Assembly (NCBI RefSeq): GCF_963082655.1
Contig: NC_081552.1
Span: forward strand, 193,452,075 to 193,516,074
Origin: Stomoxys calcitrans
Taxonomy: Eukaryota; Arthropoda; Insecta; Diptera; Muscidae
Length of the DNA stretch: 64,000 nucleotides
Reading direction: 5' to 3'
Shown here piece after piece: positions 10,398 through 20,814 of the stretch (positions are counted from its first letter, which is position 1; the number at the start of each line of letters is the position of its first letter). The translations under genes were made by a program, and so were the position numbers. The notes beneath the pieces are model-generated. The model worked only from the letters and a program-made list of their open reading frames with translations, did not search any database and was not told the DNA's origin.

Positions 10398-10912
10398 GAT
10401 TTCCTATCGTCGCCTCGAATACATCGCTTATGATCTGCTCCCAACCTCAATCCATTCTCCCATCGCCTTAAGTCTAATAGCCGCAGTGGCTGCCTCTATG
10501 GGTCGGATATCTAGAATAGCCTCCAGTACCCTAGTGGGCGTGGTCCTCATCGCTTCGCCTATGCCAAGAAAACATGTTCTCTGAACCTGTTGTATGGTCC
10601 TTATGTTGCACTTTTTCTCAATAACAGTCCACCAAACTACTGAGGCGTAAGTAAGTATTGGTCTAATCAAGCTCCTGTACAGCCAGTGGACTATTCAGGC
10701 CCCATTTCGAGCCTACGGCCCGTCAACATAGTGCCCAACATCTGTGAGCCTTCTCTGTACGGTCCAGCATGTGACACTTCCAATTATGTTTCCTATCCAT
10801 GATCACTCCTAAGTATTTGACCTTGTCAGATATCCAAATCGTTTTATTGAGGAGAGGCATATTTCTGTCTTCTCTGTGTTTACATTGAGATCCTTGGGTC
10901 TAGCCCAGTCAT
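10398..10912 (-). pseudogene. Family B RT thumb fragment
   Basis: Minus strand, from 10912 downward: YDWARPKDLNVNTEKTEICL, KVKYLG-type region, then SLIRPILTYASVVWW (10670-10626), KKCNIRTIQQVQRTCFLG, MRTTPTRVLEAILDIRPIEA and AAIRLKAMGEWIEVGSRS ending near 10428. It is colinear with the plus-strand family B copy at 45210-45720. Both ends are truncated and it abuts a family A fragment in the opposite orientation. Confidence 0.85.
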
Positions 10913-11605
10913 ATGTTTATCACACCTATAATACTATATGGTGTTGTGATCTGGTGATGGCGCTTCTAAAGTCCACAAAATTCAATATTCAGCCGGATCT
11001 AAAGTATGATTTGGTTGTGCATTACAGCCGTACTGGGGATGGCACCATCTGATGCACTGGATTAAGTGCTACATTTAATGGCTCTGGATATTGTGGCTAG
11101 ACAAATTGTTGCGACCACTGCTGTGAGACTGAGAGAGCTTTCTCTAAGGTCATGCGGCAGCTGCGGACTCTGCGTTATCATTCATACAATGCCCGATGTA
11201 TCAGGCAGTGTGGCTTATACATTGACTGTGCCGCTTTTGGAAACACACTATCCCTGGTAATAAAAGTTACATAGACTTCGATACGGATTATTCTAAACAA
11301 AAGGACCTGGTGGGCTTTAGCATGTACTCTGAAGAACTTGGACTGGTCATATTGAGGTGGTTACCCGACCACTGTAATGCATATCAAGCGAAGACCTTGC
11401 TATGAAAGAAGTGGTGGAATGGACGATTGACATATTTATCTTCTCAGACAGTCAGGCAGTTGCCAATATTCACTTGTTCTGACTACCGGGCCACAGAGAT
11501 ATCCCAGGGAATTTTTGAGCCGACGATCTTGCGAGTGAAGGAACTACCTTCCACATTTCAGGGGAACTGAAATCTATGGGTATGCCTCTAGCGACATGTA
11601 AGCTA
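10913..11605 (+). pseudogene. Family A fragment: RT thumb to RNase H
   Basis: Begins in ILYGVVIW-coding sequence (TATATGGTGTTGTGATCTGG), continues with MLHLMALDIVARQIVATTAV and RLRELSLRSCGSCGLC, and then a decayed RNase H (DFDTDYSKQKDLVGFSMYSE, LPDHCNAYQAKTL). It ends near 11605 in the segment corresponding to SVGMPLATCK. Several deletions and stops are present. It shares frame order with family A at 7040-8110 but lacks both SINE-1 insertions, so it represents the unoccupied arrangement. Confidence 0.82.
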
Positions 11606-11990
11606 GTCTTCAGAAAAAGGTTCGAAGGTCAGGTCAAGCCTGCGGCCCGTTTTTAAACTGCAACACATCTGTGAGCCTCCTGAGTGACAATTCCAGTTCA
11701 GCTTCTTGCCCAAGATCACCCCTAAGAATTTGATCTTGTCGGGTATCCGAATCATTCTATTGAGGAAACGTGGCGCCTCAAGGTTGCTCAACTTCGTCTT
11801 CCTCGTAAATATTCAGATTTCAGTGTTCGCTGGGTTAACATTCCAAACTCTAGGTCTAGCCAAGTCATATGCCATCTCCAAGATCTTTCCGGCCTTTCTG
11901 AAGTATAACAACATCATCAGCGCAGTTGACGTTTCCGCAATGCCAATGCCAGAAATTTCCATCAGCTCCTGCTGACTTAAATGGTTGGAA
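11606..11990 (-). pseudogene. Family B RT palm/thumb fragment
   Basis: On the minus strand 11975 to 11610 reads the family B RT around AYDLARPRVWNVNPANTEI, then NLEAPRFLNRMIRIPDKIKF, LGVILGKKLNWNCH and a shifted end. It corresponds to the family B region encoded at about 45200-45380. It is truncated at both ends and lies next to an oppositely oriented family A piece. Confidence 0.8.
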
Positions 11991-12171
11991 GCTCCTCAAG
12001 GCTTCTTGTACCATGAAGTCTGTAATGATAAGCCTTCGATCATCCTCATAGTTCTAAGATTTCGCTATCTCCGTAAGCCCCATCGTATCCTGTTGAAAGT
12101 GCGTTTTTATGCTCTCACTACCATGTCGCACAGTGGAAAAGAATCCAAAAAAGCAATCCAAAAAAGAAATA

Positions 12172-13191
12172 CCAAGTAAGAGCATGCTAAGTTCGGCCGG
12201 GCCGAATCTCATATACCCTCCCCCATGGATCGCATTCGTCGAGTTCTATGCCCAGTATCTCTTCTTAGGCATACAAAGAATATTGAATAAGAACTGTTGT
12301 CCTATTGGAGCTATAACAAGTTATAGTCCGATTCGGACCATGAATGATTTCTGAACATTGTAGAAGTCATTGTGCAATATTTCAGTTCATTCGAATAAGA
12401 ATTGCGCCTTGAAGGGGCTCAAGAAGCAAAATCGGGAGATCGGTTTATATGGCAGCTGTATCAAGCTATTGATCGATTCAGACCATATTGGACACGTATG
12501 GTGAAAGTCATGAGGAAAGTCGTTGCATGAAATTTCTTCCAAATCGGATGAGAATTGCGCCCTCTAGAGGCTCAAAAAGTCAAGACCCACGGTCGGTTTA
12601 TATGGCAGCTATATCAGGCAAGGTACCGATTTGCGCCATACTAAGCACAGTTATTGGAAGTCATAACGAAACACCTCATGCGAAATTTCAGCCAAATCGG
12701 ATGAGAATTGCGTGCTTTATGGGCTCTAGAAGTCAAGATCTAAGATCGGGTTATATGACAGCTATACCAGATTATGAACCGATTTAAATCATACTTAACG
12801 TAGTTGTTAGAAGTGATACCAAACCATAACGTGCGAAATTTCAGTCAAATCGGACGAGAATTGCGCCCTCTAGAGGCTCAAGAAGTCAAGACCCAAGATC
12901 GGTTTATATGGCAGCTATATCAAAATATTGACCGATTTGACCCATTCACAATCCCAACCGACATACACCAATCAGAAGTATTTGAGCAAAATTTCAAGCG
13001 GCTAGCTTTACTCCCTCGAAAGTCAGCGTGCTTTCGACAGACAGACGGACGGACATGGCTAGATCGACTTGAAATGACATGACGATCAAGAATATATATA
13101 CTTTATGGGGTCTCAGATGCAGATTTCGAGGTGTTACAAACGGAATGACGAAATTAGTATATCCCCATCCTATGGTGGAGGGTATAAAAAT
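12172..13191 (-). mobile_element. DLE type C element, nearly complete
   Basis: The 3' hairpin TTCGGCCGGGCCGAA is at 12192-12206, next to CATATACCCTCCCCCATGG. Four 153-bp units follow with GCGCCCTCTAGAGGCTC and CGGTTTATATGGCAGCTATA. Then come the GTCY block (ACAGACAGACGGACGGACATGG), the TA tract (AATATATATAC) and the 5' subterminal repeat CCATCCTATGGTGGAGGGTA at about 13165-13184. It is about 1 kb and non-coding. The architecture matches Drosophila DINE-1/mini-me elements; Helentron mobilisation is inferred. Confidence 0.8.
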
Positions 13192-14015
13192 CAGGCAGGC
13201 GGAGATCCGGGCGATAACGGAATGCGTGACGTGGTGTGGTGCTAACGCGAGGACGTCGAGTCTGAACATCTTTACCGACAGTTAAATTGCCATAAGGGCA
13301 AGAACAACCAGGAGGGTAAGGTACCTAACAGTCTAGCAGTATAAGAAGGAGATTAACGCCTTCTCTAAAGATGGCTAAATCCTCATCGTTTGGTTGCCGG
13401 GCCATAACGGAGTAAGGGGAAATGAAAGGGCAGACGATTTGGCGGTGAAGGCCAGAGGACTGCCGTCAATAAACTTGGTTAACCCGAAGCCTTTCGAGTC
13501 GACGCAGACCGAGTTAAGGGCGTGGGCGATGAATGCGCATGCAACATAGTGGAACAGCGAAACGGTCGGTAGGAAGGCGAAAATCCTATGGGGGGATCCA
13601 GATCGTGCCAAGACGAGGCTATTACTGTAGCATAACAAGACACATAGGACTATGAGCTCGCTTATGTGAAATCGGTGCGGCAAGTGATAGCATGTGTAGG
13701 GCATGAGGGGAAGATGATGCGACGTTGGAGCATTTCCTTTGTCATTGTCCTGCTTTCGTGTCCAACAGATACCGGTACTTGTGTGGAGACACAGTACCAG
13801 ACATGAACCAACTTAGGGGAGCGGTATTGAAAACAATTAAGGATTTTGTAAGTAGCACGGAATTCCTAAATTAAAATTTTCTTTTTAGAGGTTACTTTAT
13901 AGTTTTTAGAGCGCACAACAAGCCAATTACTGGCTTAGGTGTATGTCCATAGTGGCATGGGGCGGATTAATATCTGCACCCTCTTTTCAACCTAACCTTA
14001 CCTAACCTACACCAA
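13192..14015 (+). pseudogene. Family B RNase H, Cys/His C-terminus and 3' UTR
   Basis: Starts inside RNase H (QAEIRAITECVTWCGANA, SSLNIFTDS) and continues through ILIVWLPGHNGVRGNERADD, LAVKARGLPSINLVNPKPFE, AKILWGDPDRAKTRLLL, then GEDDATLEHFLCHCPAFVSN (a Cys/His cluster) and DTVPDMNQLRGAVLKTIKDF before the stop. The 3' UTR has AGAGCGCACAACAAGCCAAT and ends with CAACCTAACCTTACCTAACC. Scattered stops show decay. A DLE element abuts each side: its 5' end at 13191 and another truncated 5' block at 14016. Confidence 0.88.
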
Positions 14016-14213
14016 TAGAAAATATTTGTGCAAAATTTCCAGCGCCTAGCTTTGTTCCTTCGAAAGTAAGCGTGCTTTCGACAGACGGACGACTAACAGC
14101 GTCAAGACGACCAAGAAAATAAAGACTTTGCTGGGTCTTAGATGAATATGTCGATGTGTTATTAACGGAATTATCATATTAGTGTAGCCCCCACCCTATG
14201 GTTGGGGGTAAAA
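14016..14213 (-). repeat. DLE type C 5'-block fragment
   Basis: Only the 5' part of the element is kept: ACACCAATAGAAAATATTTG, the GTCY remnant AGACGGACGAC, the core and the subterminal CCACCCTATGGTTGGGGGTA. The internal array is missing. It joins directly to the family B 3' UTR. Confidence 0.75.
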
Positions 14214-14295
14214 TGTGTAGATGGGAAATTGATAATGGTTAAATTAATTTCTTCATGTCTGCCTCATAAAGGGGATGTACTAATCTAGTCATTCC

Positions 14296-14640
14296 ACCAT
14301 AGGATGGGGGTATACTAGTCATTCCATTTGCAATACCTCCAACTATATAAATCTAGAACACCATAAAGTACATATATTCTTGATTGTCTCGACATCCCGA
14401 GTCGATCTAGCTATGTCCGTCCGTCCGTTTGTTGAAATCACGATAGCGGTCCAATGCGTAAAGCAAGCCGCTTGAAACTTTGCACAGATACTAAGTATTG
14501 ATGTAGGTCATCGGGGAATGCAAATGGGCAATATCGGTACAGATTTAGATATAGCTCCTATATAAACCGATCTCTCGATTGGACTTTTTGAGCCCCTGAA
14601 AACCGCAATTTTTGTCCAAATTGATTGAAATTTTGAAATA
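14296..14640 (+). repeat. DLE type F fragment
   Basis: 5' block with CCACCATAGGATGGGGGTAT, TACATATATTCTTGATTG, the core and GTCCGTCCGTCCG, followed by the start of a unit with TCCTATATAAACCGATCTC. Type F is marked by AAATCACGATAGCGGT in place of AAAGCACGCTAAC. It is truncated where Rep-E starts. Confidence 0.75.
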
Positions 14641-15827
14641 AAAATTTGGTATCAAAATATCGGATGGGGTACCTAGGGGGACTGCCCCACCCTAAACCCT
14701 ACCAAACATATATTTAGACCAATCACGACATTATGGGACTTAAATGAAAGGTATTTAGGATGAGAAAACGTATCTGATATCAAATTGATGATCGGACCAA
14801 GTGTGAGGGGGACCACCCCAACCCCAAAACACCCCTACATCGGGCATATTTACCGAACATGGCAATATGGGACTCAAATGAAAGATATTTGCGAGTAAAA
14901 TACGAATTTAATAACCAAATGTGGGACCACGTTTCTGGGGGCCCACCCTTTCCAAAACGCCCCCCAAACAGGACTTATTTACTGACCATGGGAATATGGG
15001 GCTTTAATAAAAGGTATTTGAGTATAGAATTAGAATCTGTTATCCAAATATGAGACCAAGTGTTTGGGGAGCCGCCTCTTCCAAAAACCTCCTCCAAAGG
15101 GGACACATTTACGACCATAGCAATATGGGGCTCAAATGAAAGGTCTTTGGAAGTAAAGCACGAATCTGATATCAATATTCGGGAAAAGTGTCTATTGGGG
15201 CCACCCCACACCGACAACCACACCCAAATAGTAAGTGTTTGCTGACTATTGCAATATGTGGCTCAAATAAGAGGGTCTTTAGAGTAGAACACGAATCCGA
15301 TATATATTTTCAAGGCCAACTCACTGAGTGTCCGCCCATGCCGGTCATGTTTGCCGACTATGGAAAAATGGGGCTCAAATTAAAGGTATGTGGGAGTAGA
15401 CCACGTATCTGATATCAACATTAGGGGTCAACTGTCTAGGGGACGTCCCACCACCATAACAACCCCTAAATAGGATGTATTTGCTCACCAAGACAATTTG
15501 GGTCTGAAGGAGAGTGGAACTAAATATTTATAGTTTTTAGGGCCAATACCCCAAACCGGACATATTTGCTGACTTTTGCAAAAAGGAGTTTAAAAGAGAT
15601 TAGAAACGAATTTGATATCCAATTTTGAGTCCAATGGCAAAATGGGGTTCAAATATGTAGATATATGAAAATAGTGACACGTTGGTGATATTTTTTCAGG
15701 GGAAAGCGTCTGGGGGACCACCTCTCCCCCCGAAAACACCACTAAATCAGACATCATGAGAATATCGGGCTTAAATGAAGTAGTTCAGGAATGGAGTACA
15801 CCTTACATCCAAACTCGTAAAATTCTA
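14641..15827 (-). repeat. Rep-E array, second locus
   Basis: Units nearly parallel to 1730-3950 in the same order and orientation (GATGGGGTACCTAGGGGGAC, then CAATATGGGACTCAAATGAA). The head end is missing, and the copy stops where a DLE type G element begins at about 15828. The parallel order suggests descent from the same long master as the complete copy. Confidence 0.8.
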
Positions 15828-17650
15828 AGACGACTTAGCGATGTCCGTGTGTCTGTCCGTCCGTCTTTTGTAAACACTCTACAGGCTTTAAAAATTAAGA
15901 TTTTGAGCTGAAATTTGACACAGATGCGTCTTTTTGATGCACGCTGGATTAGTTCTTGAACGGGTCAAGTCGGACCATATTTGGGTATAGCTGCTATATA
16001 GACCGATTTTACGATAAAGGGTCTATTGCCCACAAAAGCTTTATTTTTCATCTGATTTGGCTGAAATTTGAAACAGTGAGTAGTTTAAGGATCGGACTAT
16101 ACTTAGATATAGCTACCATATAAACCGATCTCCTGATAAATGGTCTGAAGATCATAAAAACTTTATTTATTACCCGATTTCGCTGAAATTGGCAACAGTG
16201 GGTTATTTTAAGCCTCATGACATCTAACCTAAAAAGGGTTCATATCGGATTATATTCAGATATAGCTGCCATATAGACCGATCTGCCGATAAGGGGTCTA
16301 AAGCCAGTAAAAGATTTATTTATTACCCGATTTCGCTGCAATTTAAAACAGTGGGTTATTTTAAGCCTCGCCCCATCTGACTTAAATATGGTTGAGATCG
16401 GGAAATATTTACATATAGCTGCCATATAGACCGATCTCCCGATAAAGGGTCTGAAGCCCATAAAAGCTTTATTTATTACACGATTTCGCTGAAATTTAAA
16501 ACAGTGGGTTATTTTAAGCCTCGTGACATCTGACCTAAATATGGACTAGATCGGTCCATATTTAGATATAGCTGCCATATAGACCGATCTCCGATAAGCG
16601 GCCTGAAGCCCATAAAAGCTTTATTTATTACCCGATTTCGCTGAAATTTAAAGCAATGGGTTATTTTAAGTCCCATGACATCTGACTTAAATATGGTTAA
16701 GATCGGGAAATATTTACATATAGCTGCATATAGACCGATCTCCCAATAAAGGGTCTGAAGCCCATAAAAGCTTTATTTATTACACGATTTCGCTGAAATT
16801 TAAAACGGTGGGTTATTTGAAGCTTCATGACATCTGACCTTAATATGGTTGAGATCGGGAAATATTTATATATAGCTCCCGTATAGACCGATCGCCCGAT
16901 AAACGGTCTGAAGCCCATAAAAGCTTTATTTATTACACGATTTCGCTGAAATTTAAAACAGTAGGTTATTTGAAGCTTCATGACATCTGACCTTAATATG
17001 GTTGAGATCGGGAAAAATTTACATATAGCTGCCATATAGACCGATCTGCCGATAAAGGGTCTAAAGACCATAAAAACTTTATTTATTACCCGATTTCGCT
17101 AAAATTTGAAACAGTGGGTTATTTTTAGCCTCATGATATCTGACTTAAATATGGTTGAGATCGGGAAATATTTACATATAGCTGCCATATAGACCGATCT
17201 CCCGATAAAGGATCTGAAGCCCATAAAAGCTTTATTTATTACCCGATTTCCCTGAAATTTGAAACAGTGAGTAGGTTAAGACCTCCCAACATCCAACCTA
17301 AATATGGTTCAGGTCGGACTATATTCAGATATAGCTGCCATATAGACCGATCTGCCGATAAGGGGTCTAAAGCCAGTAAAAGCTTTATTTATTACCCAAT
17401 TTCGCTGAAATTTGAAACAGTGAGTTTTTCACGATATCCGACCTTAATATGGTTCAGATCGGTTTATGATAGCTGCCAAAAAGACCAAGAATTTGTTCCA
17501 CAAAATTGAATAGTGACATATATATTAGACCACTCAATATCCGTGTCGAATGTGGGTGCTTAAGTTATCCAATTTTCACCGGTATGTAACAAAATGGGAT
17601 TTACATATATACCCGAGGTGGTGGGTCTCCAAAGTTCGGCTCGGACGAAC
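15828..17650 (+). mobile_element. DLE type G element with 153-bp array
   Basis: GTCY block near 15845-15875 (GTCCGTGTGTCTGTCCGTCC), then about nine units carrying CATATAGCTGCCATATAGAC and TTTATTTATTACACGATTTC, and a 3' end with TATACCCGAGGTGGTGGGT and the imperfect hairpin TTCGGCTCGGACGAA before CCTTTTTAGTTG. AGCT anchors at 16267, 16420, 16573, 16725, 16877, 17030, 17183 and 17336 give a period of 152-153 bp. Long minus-strand frames here are repeat by-products. Confidence 0.82.
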
Positions 17651-17699
17651 TTGATGCCTTTTTAGTTGTTTTTTTTTTAAGAACAGTTTTATTTGCAAA

Positions 17700-17772
17700 A
17701 TTCAAAGTTCGTTGTGTTACAAACCGAATGACGAAATAAGTATACCACCCATCCTATGGTGGAGGGTATAAT
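17700..17772 (-). repeat. DLE 5'-end fragment
   Basis: GTTACAAACCGAATGACGAA followed by ACCCATCCTATGGTGGAGGG; only the outer part of the 5' block remains. Confidence 0.7.
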
Positions 17773-18723
17773 CTAGTTGGAAAATTGGGCATCGTCAAAT
17801 TAAGTTCTTCATCTTTCAAAGACTTAAGCTTTAAAGCTAAGACGAAGGTATTTTTTGTGTATCTAGGCTCGGTGGTACAGGCAATAAATAGTCGGCTCCG
17901 CCTTACTTTTGTCCTTCTTTGCTTGTTTTCATTTAAAGTTTTTTGATTCATTTAATTTAATCTCATGACAGTCACACAGGTGTATGGATGTGTCAGCTAC
18001 TGTCTTAATTCCGCTTTAGATACAATGTCATTGTGTCTATGATGGCGTTGACATTTGCCGTTGGAATCTTTGGAGCATTGTCTTTCTCGCCTTGGTGTTG
18101 TATTGTATAACACTGCATTCTCGAGGAACATGAATGTCACTTTGAAATGAGGTCAATTTAAGATTCAAACTGACTACCTCGGTGGCTGGTACATAGTCAC
18201 TGCTACAATCAATGTCACCATCATCGCCCAGCTAGCCAGTATCATGAGAAGCTTTCATCACAGCATTGCATTTGTTGGACATCATAAATGAATGAAACAA
18301 TGGATGAATGGATAAATGGCTGGATGAATGAAATGTTGACAACTGACTGACTTACCCAGAGTCTGTTGCTGTCATCGCTGTTTTGCTAATGAGGTTTCAG
18401 TTTTCTCCTCTCCTCTTTCATTCTGCTGTGGGGGCAGGAGGAAGAATATGAGTAAATGAATATTAATATGACCTCTGTTCCTTACATTGTCACAACAATG
18501 TAGCCACTGTGTTGCTGATTTATAGCTTAATTTTGTAAAAACTCTCATATGCTTTGATAGAAGAGGTTTCAAAGTGGATTTCCATGATTCAAGAACTTTT
18601 ATGGAATCATTCAAACTTGAGAGATTGAGATTGGTTAGTAATCCTCATCAGTTGAGATTGCTTAGTAATCCTCATCATTACGAGTGTAATAAATGAAATG
18701 CCAATACAATACAATTTTGATTT
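17773..18723. other. Apparently unique sequence, no gene recognised
   Basis: About 950 bp with no match to families in the window, apart from a short similarity of its first 40 bases to 14218-14260. It contains a degenerate ATGAATGG-rich stretch at about 18289-18335. No domain or splice structure is evident. It may be host intergenic or intronic DNA. Confidence 0.45.
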
Positions 18724-18957
18724 ATACGCGTTCGAATCCTGGCGAGAACATCGGACAAAGTGGCTTTTATCCCCTCTTAATTTTGACGACATTTGCGAGG
18801 TGCAATGCAATGCATGGTCATTTAAAAAATTTTCCCCAAAGAAAAGCCTCTTATCACATTGAGTTTAAACTTGAATCGGAGAGCACTCATTGATGTGTGA
18901 GAATTTAAGCCTGCCGCTTCCTGGTGGTAATGTTCTTCCTTAGGGTAATGTTCTCAT
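18724..18957 (+). mobile_element. SINE-1 variant, head-truncated
   Basis: Begins at box B (GCGTTCGAATCCTGGCGAGA) and keeps the body with ACTTGAATCGG and ACTCATTGATGTGTGAGAA. It carries ACATCGGA in place of the ACCATCAG of the main SINE-1 copies. The GTGTCGCACTGCGG part is deleted. It is joined directly to Rep-E in the same arrangement as at 49973-50361. Confidence 0.78.
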
Positions 18958-20208
18958 TAGGCGAGAGATGGCACCTAAGATATTTCGACTCAAATATGGA
19001 TATCAAATTCGTGCTGCACTTCCAAATCCCTTTAATTTGAGCCCCATATTGCCATGGCCGGTAAATATGAACCGTTTGGACGGTGTTTTGTGGCTGGGGC
19101 GGCCACCGGCACTTTGCACTGAAAATAGATATCAAATTCGTTTTTTATTCCCAACAGAAATGAATTTCAGTTCAGGTGGTGCTTTAGGGCGTACACCAAA
19201 ACACTTGGCTCCGAAATTGGATATCAATTCGTTTTCTACTCTCAAATACCTTTCATTTGAGTCCCATATTGTCATAATGGGTCAAATAACCCATTTGACG
19301 TATCTTTAGGAGGAAAAGCACCACCTAAACTTGAATGCTAATTTTAATGTCATATTCGTAATCGACTGCCTAATACCTTTCATTTGAGTCCCATATTGCC
19401 ATGGTCGGCTAATATGCCCATTTGGGGATGGGCAACCTCACATTACTTGGACCTAATGTTTTATGCCATATTTGTAATCTACTGCCTAATACTTTTCATT
19501 TGAGTCCCATATTGGCATGAACTTCGAGTATGTCTGTTTAGAGGAGTTTTGGGGTTGGAGGGGGCCACCGGGTACTTGGACCAACATTTTAATACCATAT
19601 TCGTTCGTCGTTTATCGAACCACTTTCGGATATGGGTAGCCGATATCTAAAAATTCTGTAGCCTATGTTTCCTTTCAGACAAACGTACACAATATATGAA
19701 AATTTTAAGAAAATCGGTTCAGCCAAGTATCATATAGTCATAATGGGTCTAATGGCGTTTTTGAGAAATGGCGTGACCCCCTATAATTCGATCTGATTTT
19801 GTATGCCACATCCGAAATCTACTCCCGACTACCTTTCATTTGAGCTCCATATTAAAATGAACGTCCAACATGTCTGTTTGGGGAAGTTTTGAGGTTGCGG
19901 CGGCTCGATGAGTATTTACACTCAAATTTTAATACCATATTCGTATTATACTCTCCAATACCATTCATTTGATACCTATATTGTCCCGATCGGTCCACTT
20001 TTGATTTTAGGTTGTGTTTTTGTCATAAGGGGGAGGGTCCGTCCCCCTTCCGATACCGAAAGAATATATAGCCTATGTTTCCTACCAGACCGACCTACAT
20101 AATATGCCAAATATGTTGAGAAAATCGGTTCTGCCGTTTTTCAGTCTGTACAGAACAAACAAACCGAGTCCCATGTATCCGTGATTGGCTTATGTGCCCA
20201 TTTTGGGC

Positions 20209-20240
<32 letters not shown>

Positions 20241-20808
20241 GTGTGTGTGTGTGTGTGGTGACCCCCTATACTTCGACTAGAATTTGTATGCCAGATTCAT
20301 TATCTACTCCCGCATACTTTTCATTTGATACCCATATTGTCCTTATCGGTCCACCTTTGATTTTGGGTGGTGTTTTTGGGGTACCGGTGGAGGGTCCGGC
20401 CCCTTCCGTTATCAATAAATTATAAAACCTATTCCTACTTTTTGACCATATTCGTAATCTACTCCCGAATACCTTTCATTTGAGTCCCATATTGTCATGA
20501 TCGTCAAATAAACTTATTTTTAGGGGTTTTGGGGTTGGGGCGGCCCCCCAGATACTTGGACCCGACTTTTATTATGAAATTCGTACTCTACTCTTGAATA
20601 CCTTTCATTTGAAACCCATATTGTCCCGATCGGTCCACTTTTATTTTTGGGTAGTGCTCTTGGGGTAAGGGGGAGGGTCCGTCCCCTCCCGATAACAAAA
20701 AATTATATAGCCTATGTTTCCTTCCAGACCATCCTACACAACATTTCAAGGTAATCGGTTCAGCCGTTTTTGAGTCTATATGGAACAAACAAACAAACAA
20801 ACTAGTCT
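18958..20808 (+). repeat. Rep-E element, tail intact
   Basis: Units with TTGAGTCCCATATTG, GGTAAATATG and GGGGTGTTTTGGGG-type blocks, ending with the family tail (TCGGTTCAGCCGTTTTTGAG then AACAAACAAACAAAC) at 20757-20808. Older tail-like motifs at about 19705-19730 and 20125-20165 suggest internal duplication of tail regions. It contains the compound microsatellite at 20210-20258. The head is truncated. It is followed after a short TA-rich spacer by another copy in the same orientation. Confidence 0.72.
20210..20258 (+). repeat. Compound T/G/TG simple repeat
   Basis: Ten T, then about twenty G, then about nine to ten TG dinucleotides, inside a Rep-E unit at the position where other units have a short G-run (TTTTGGGG). 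The long G-run may be an assembly or sequencing weak spot. Confidence 0.9.
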
Positions 20809-20814
20809 TATATA

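Noticed and set aside
16697..17071. 124-codon minus-strand frame with repeated FRPFIGRSVYM phrases
   Set aside because: It is translation of 153-bp DLE units; the phrase recurs every 51 codons and no protein family fits.
18372..18614. 80-codon minus-strand frame as a host gene
   Set aside because: No domain, no codon pattern, no splice signals; chance frame in AT-rich DNA.
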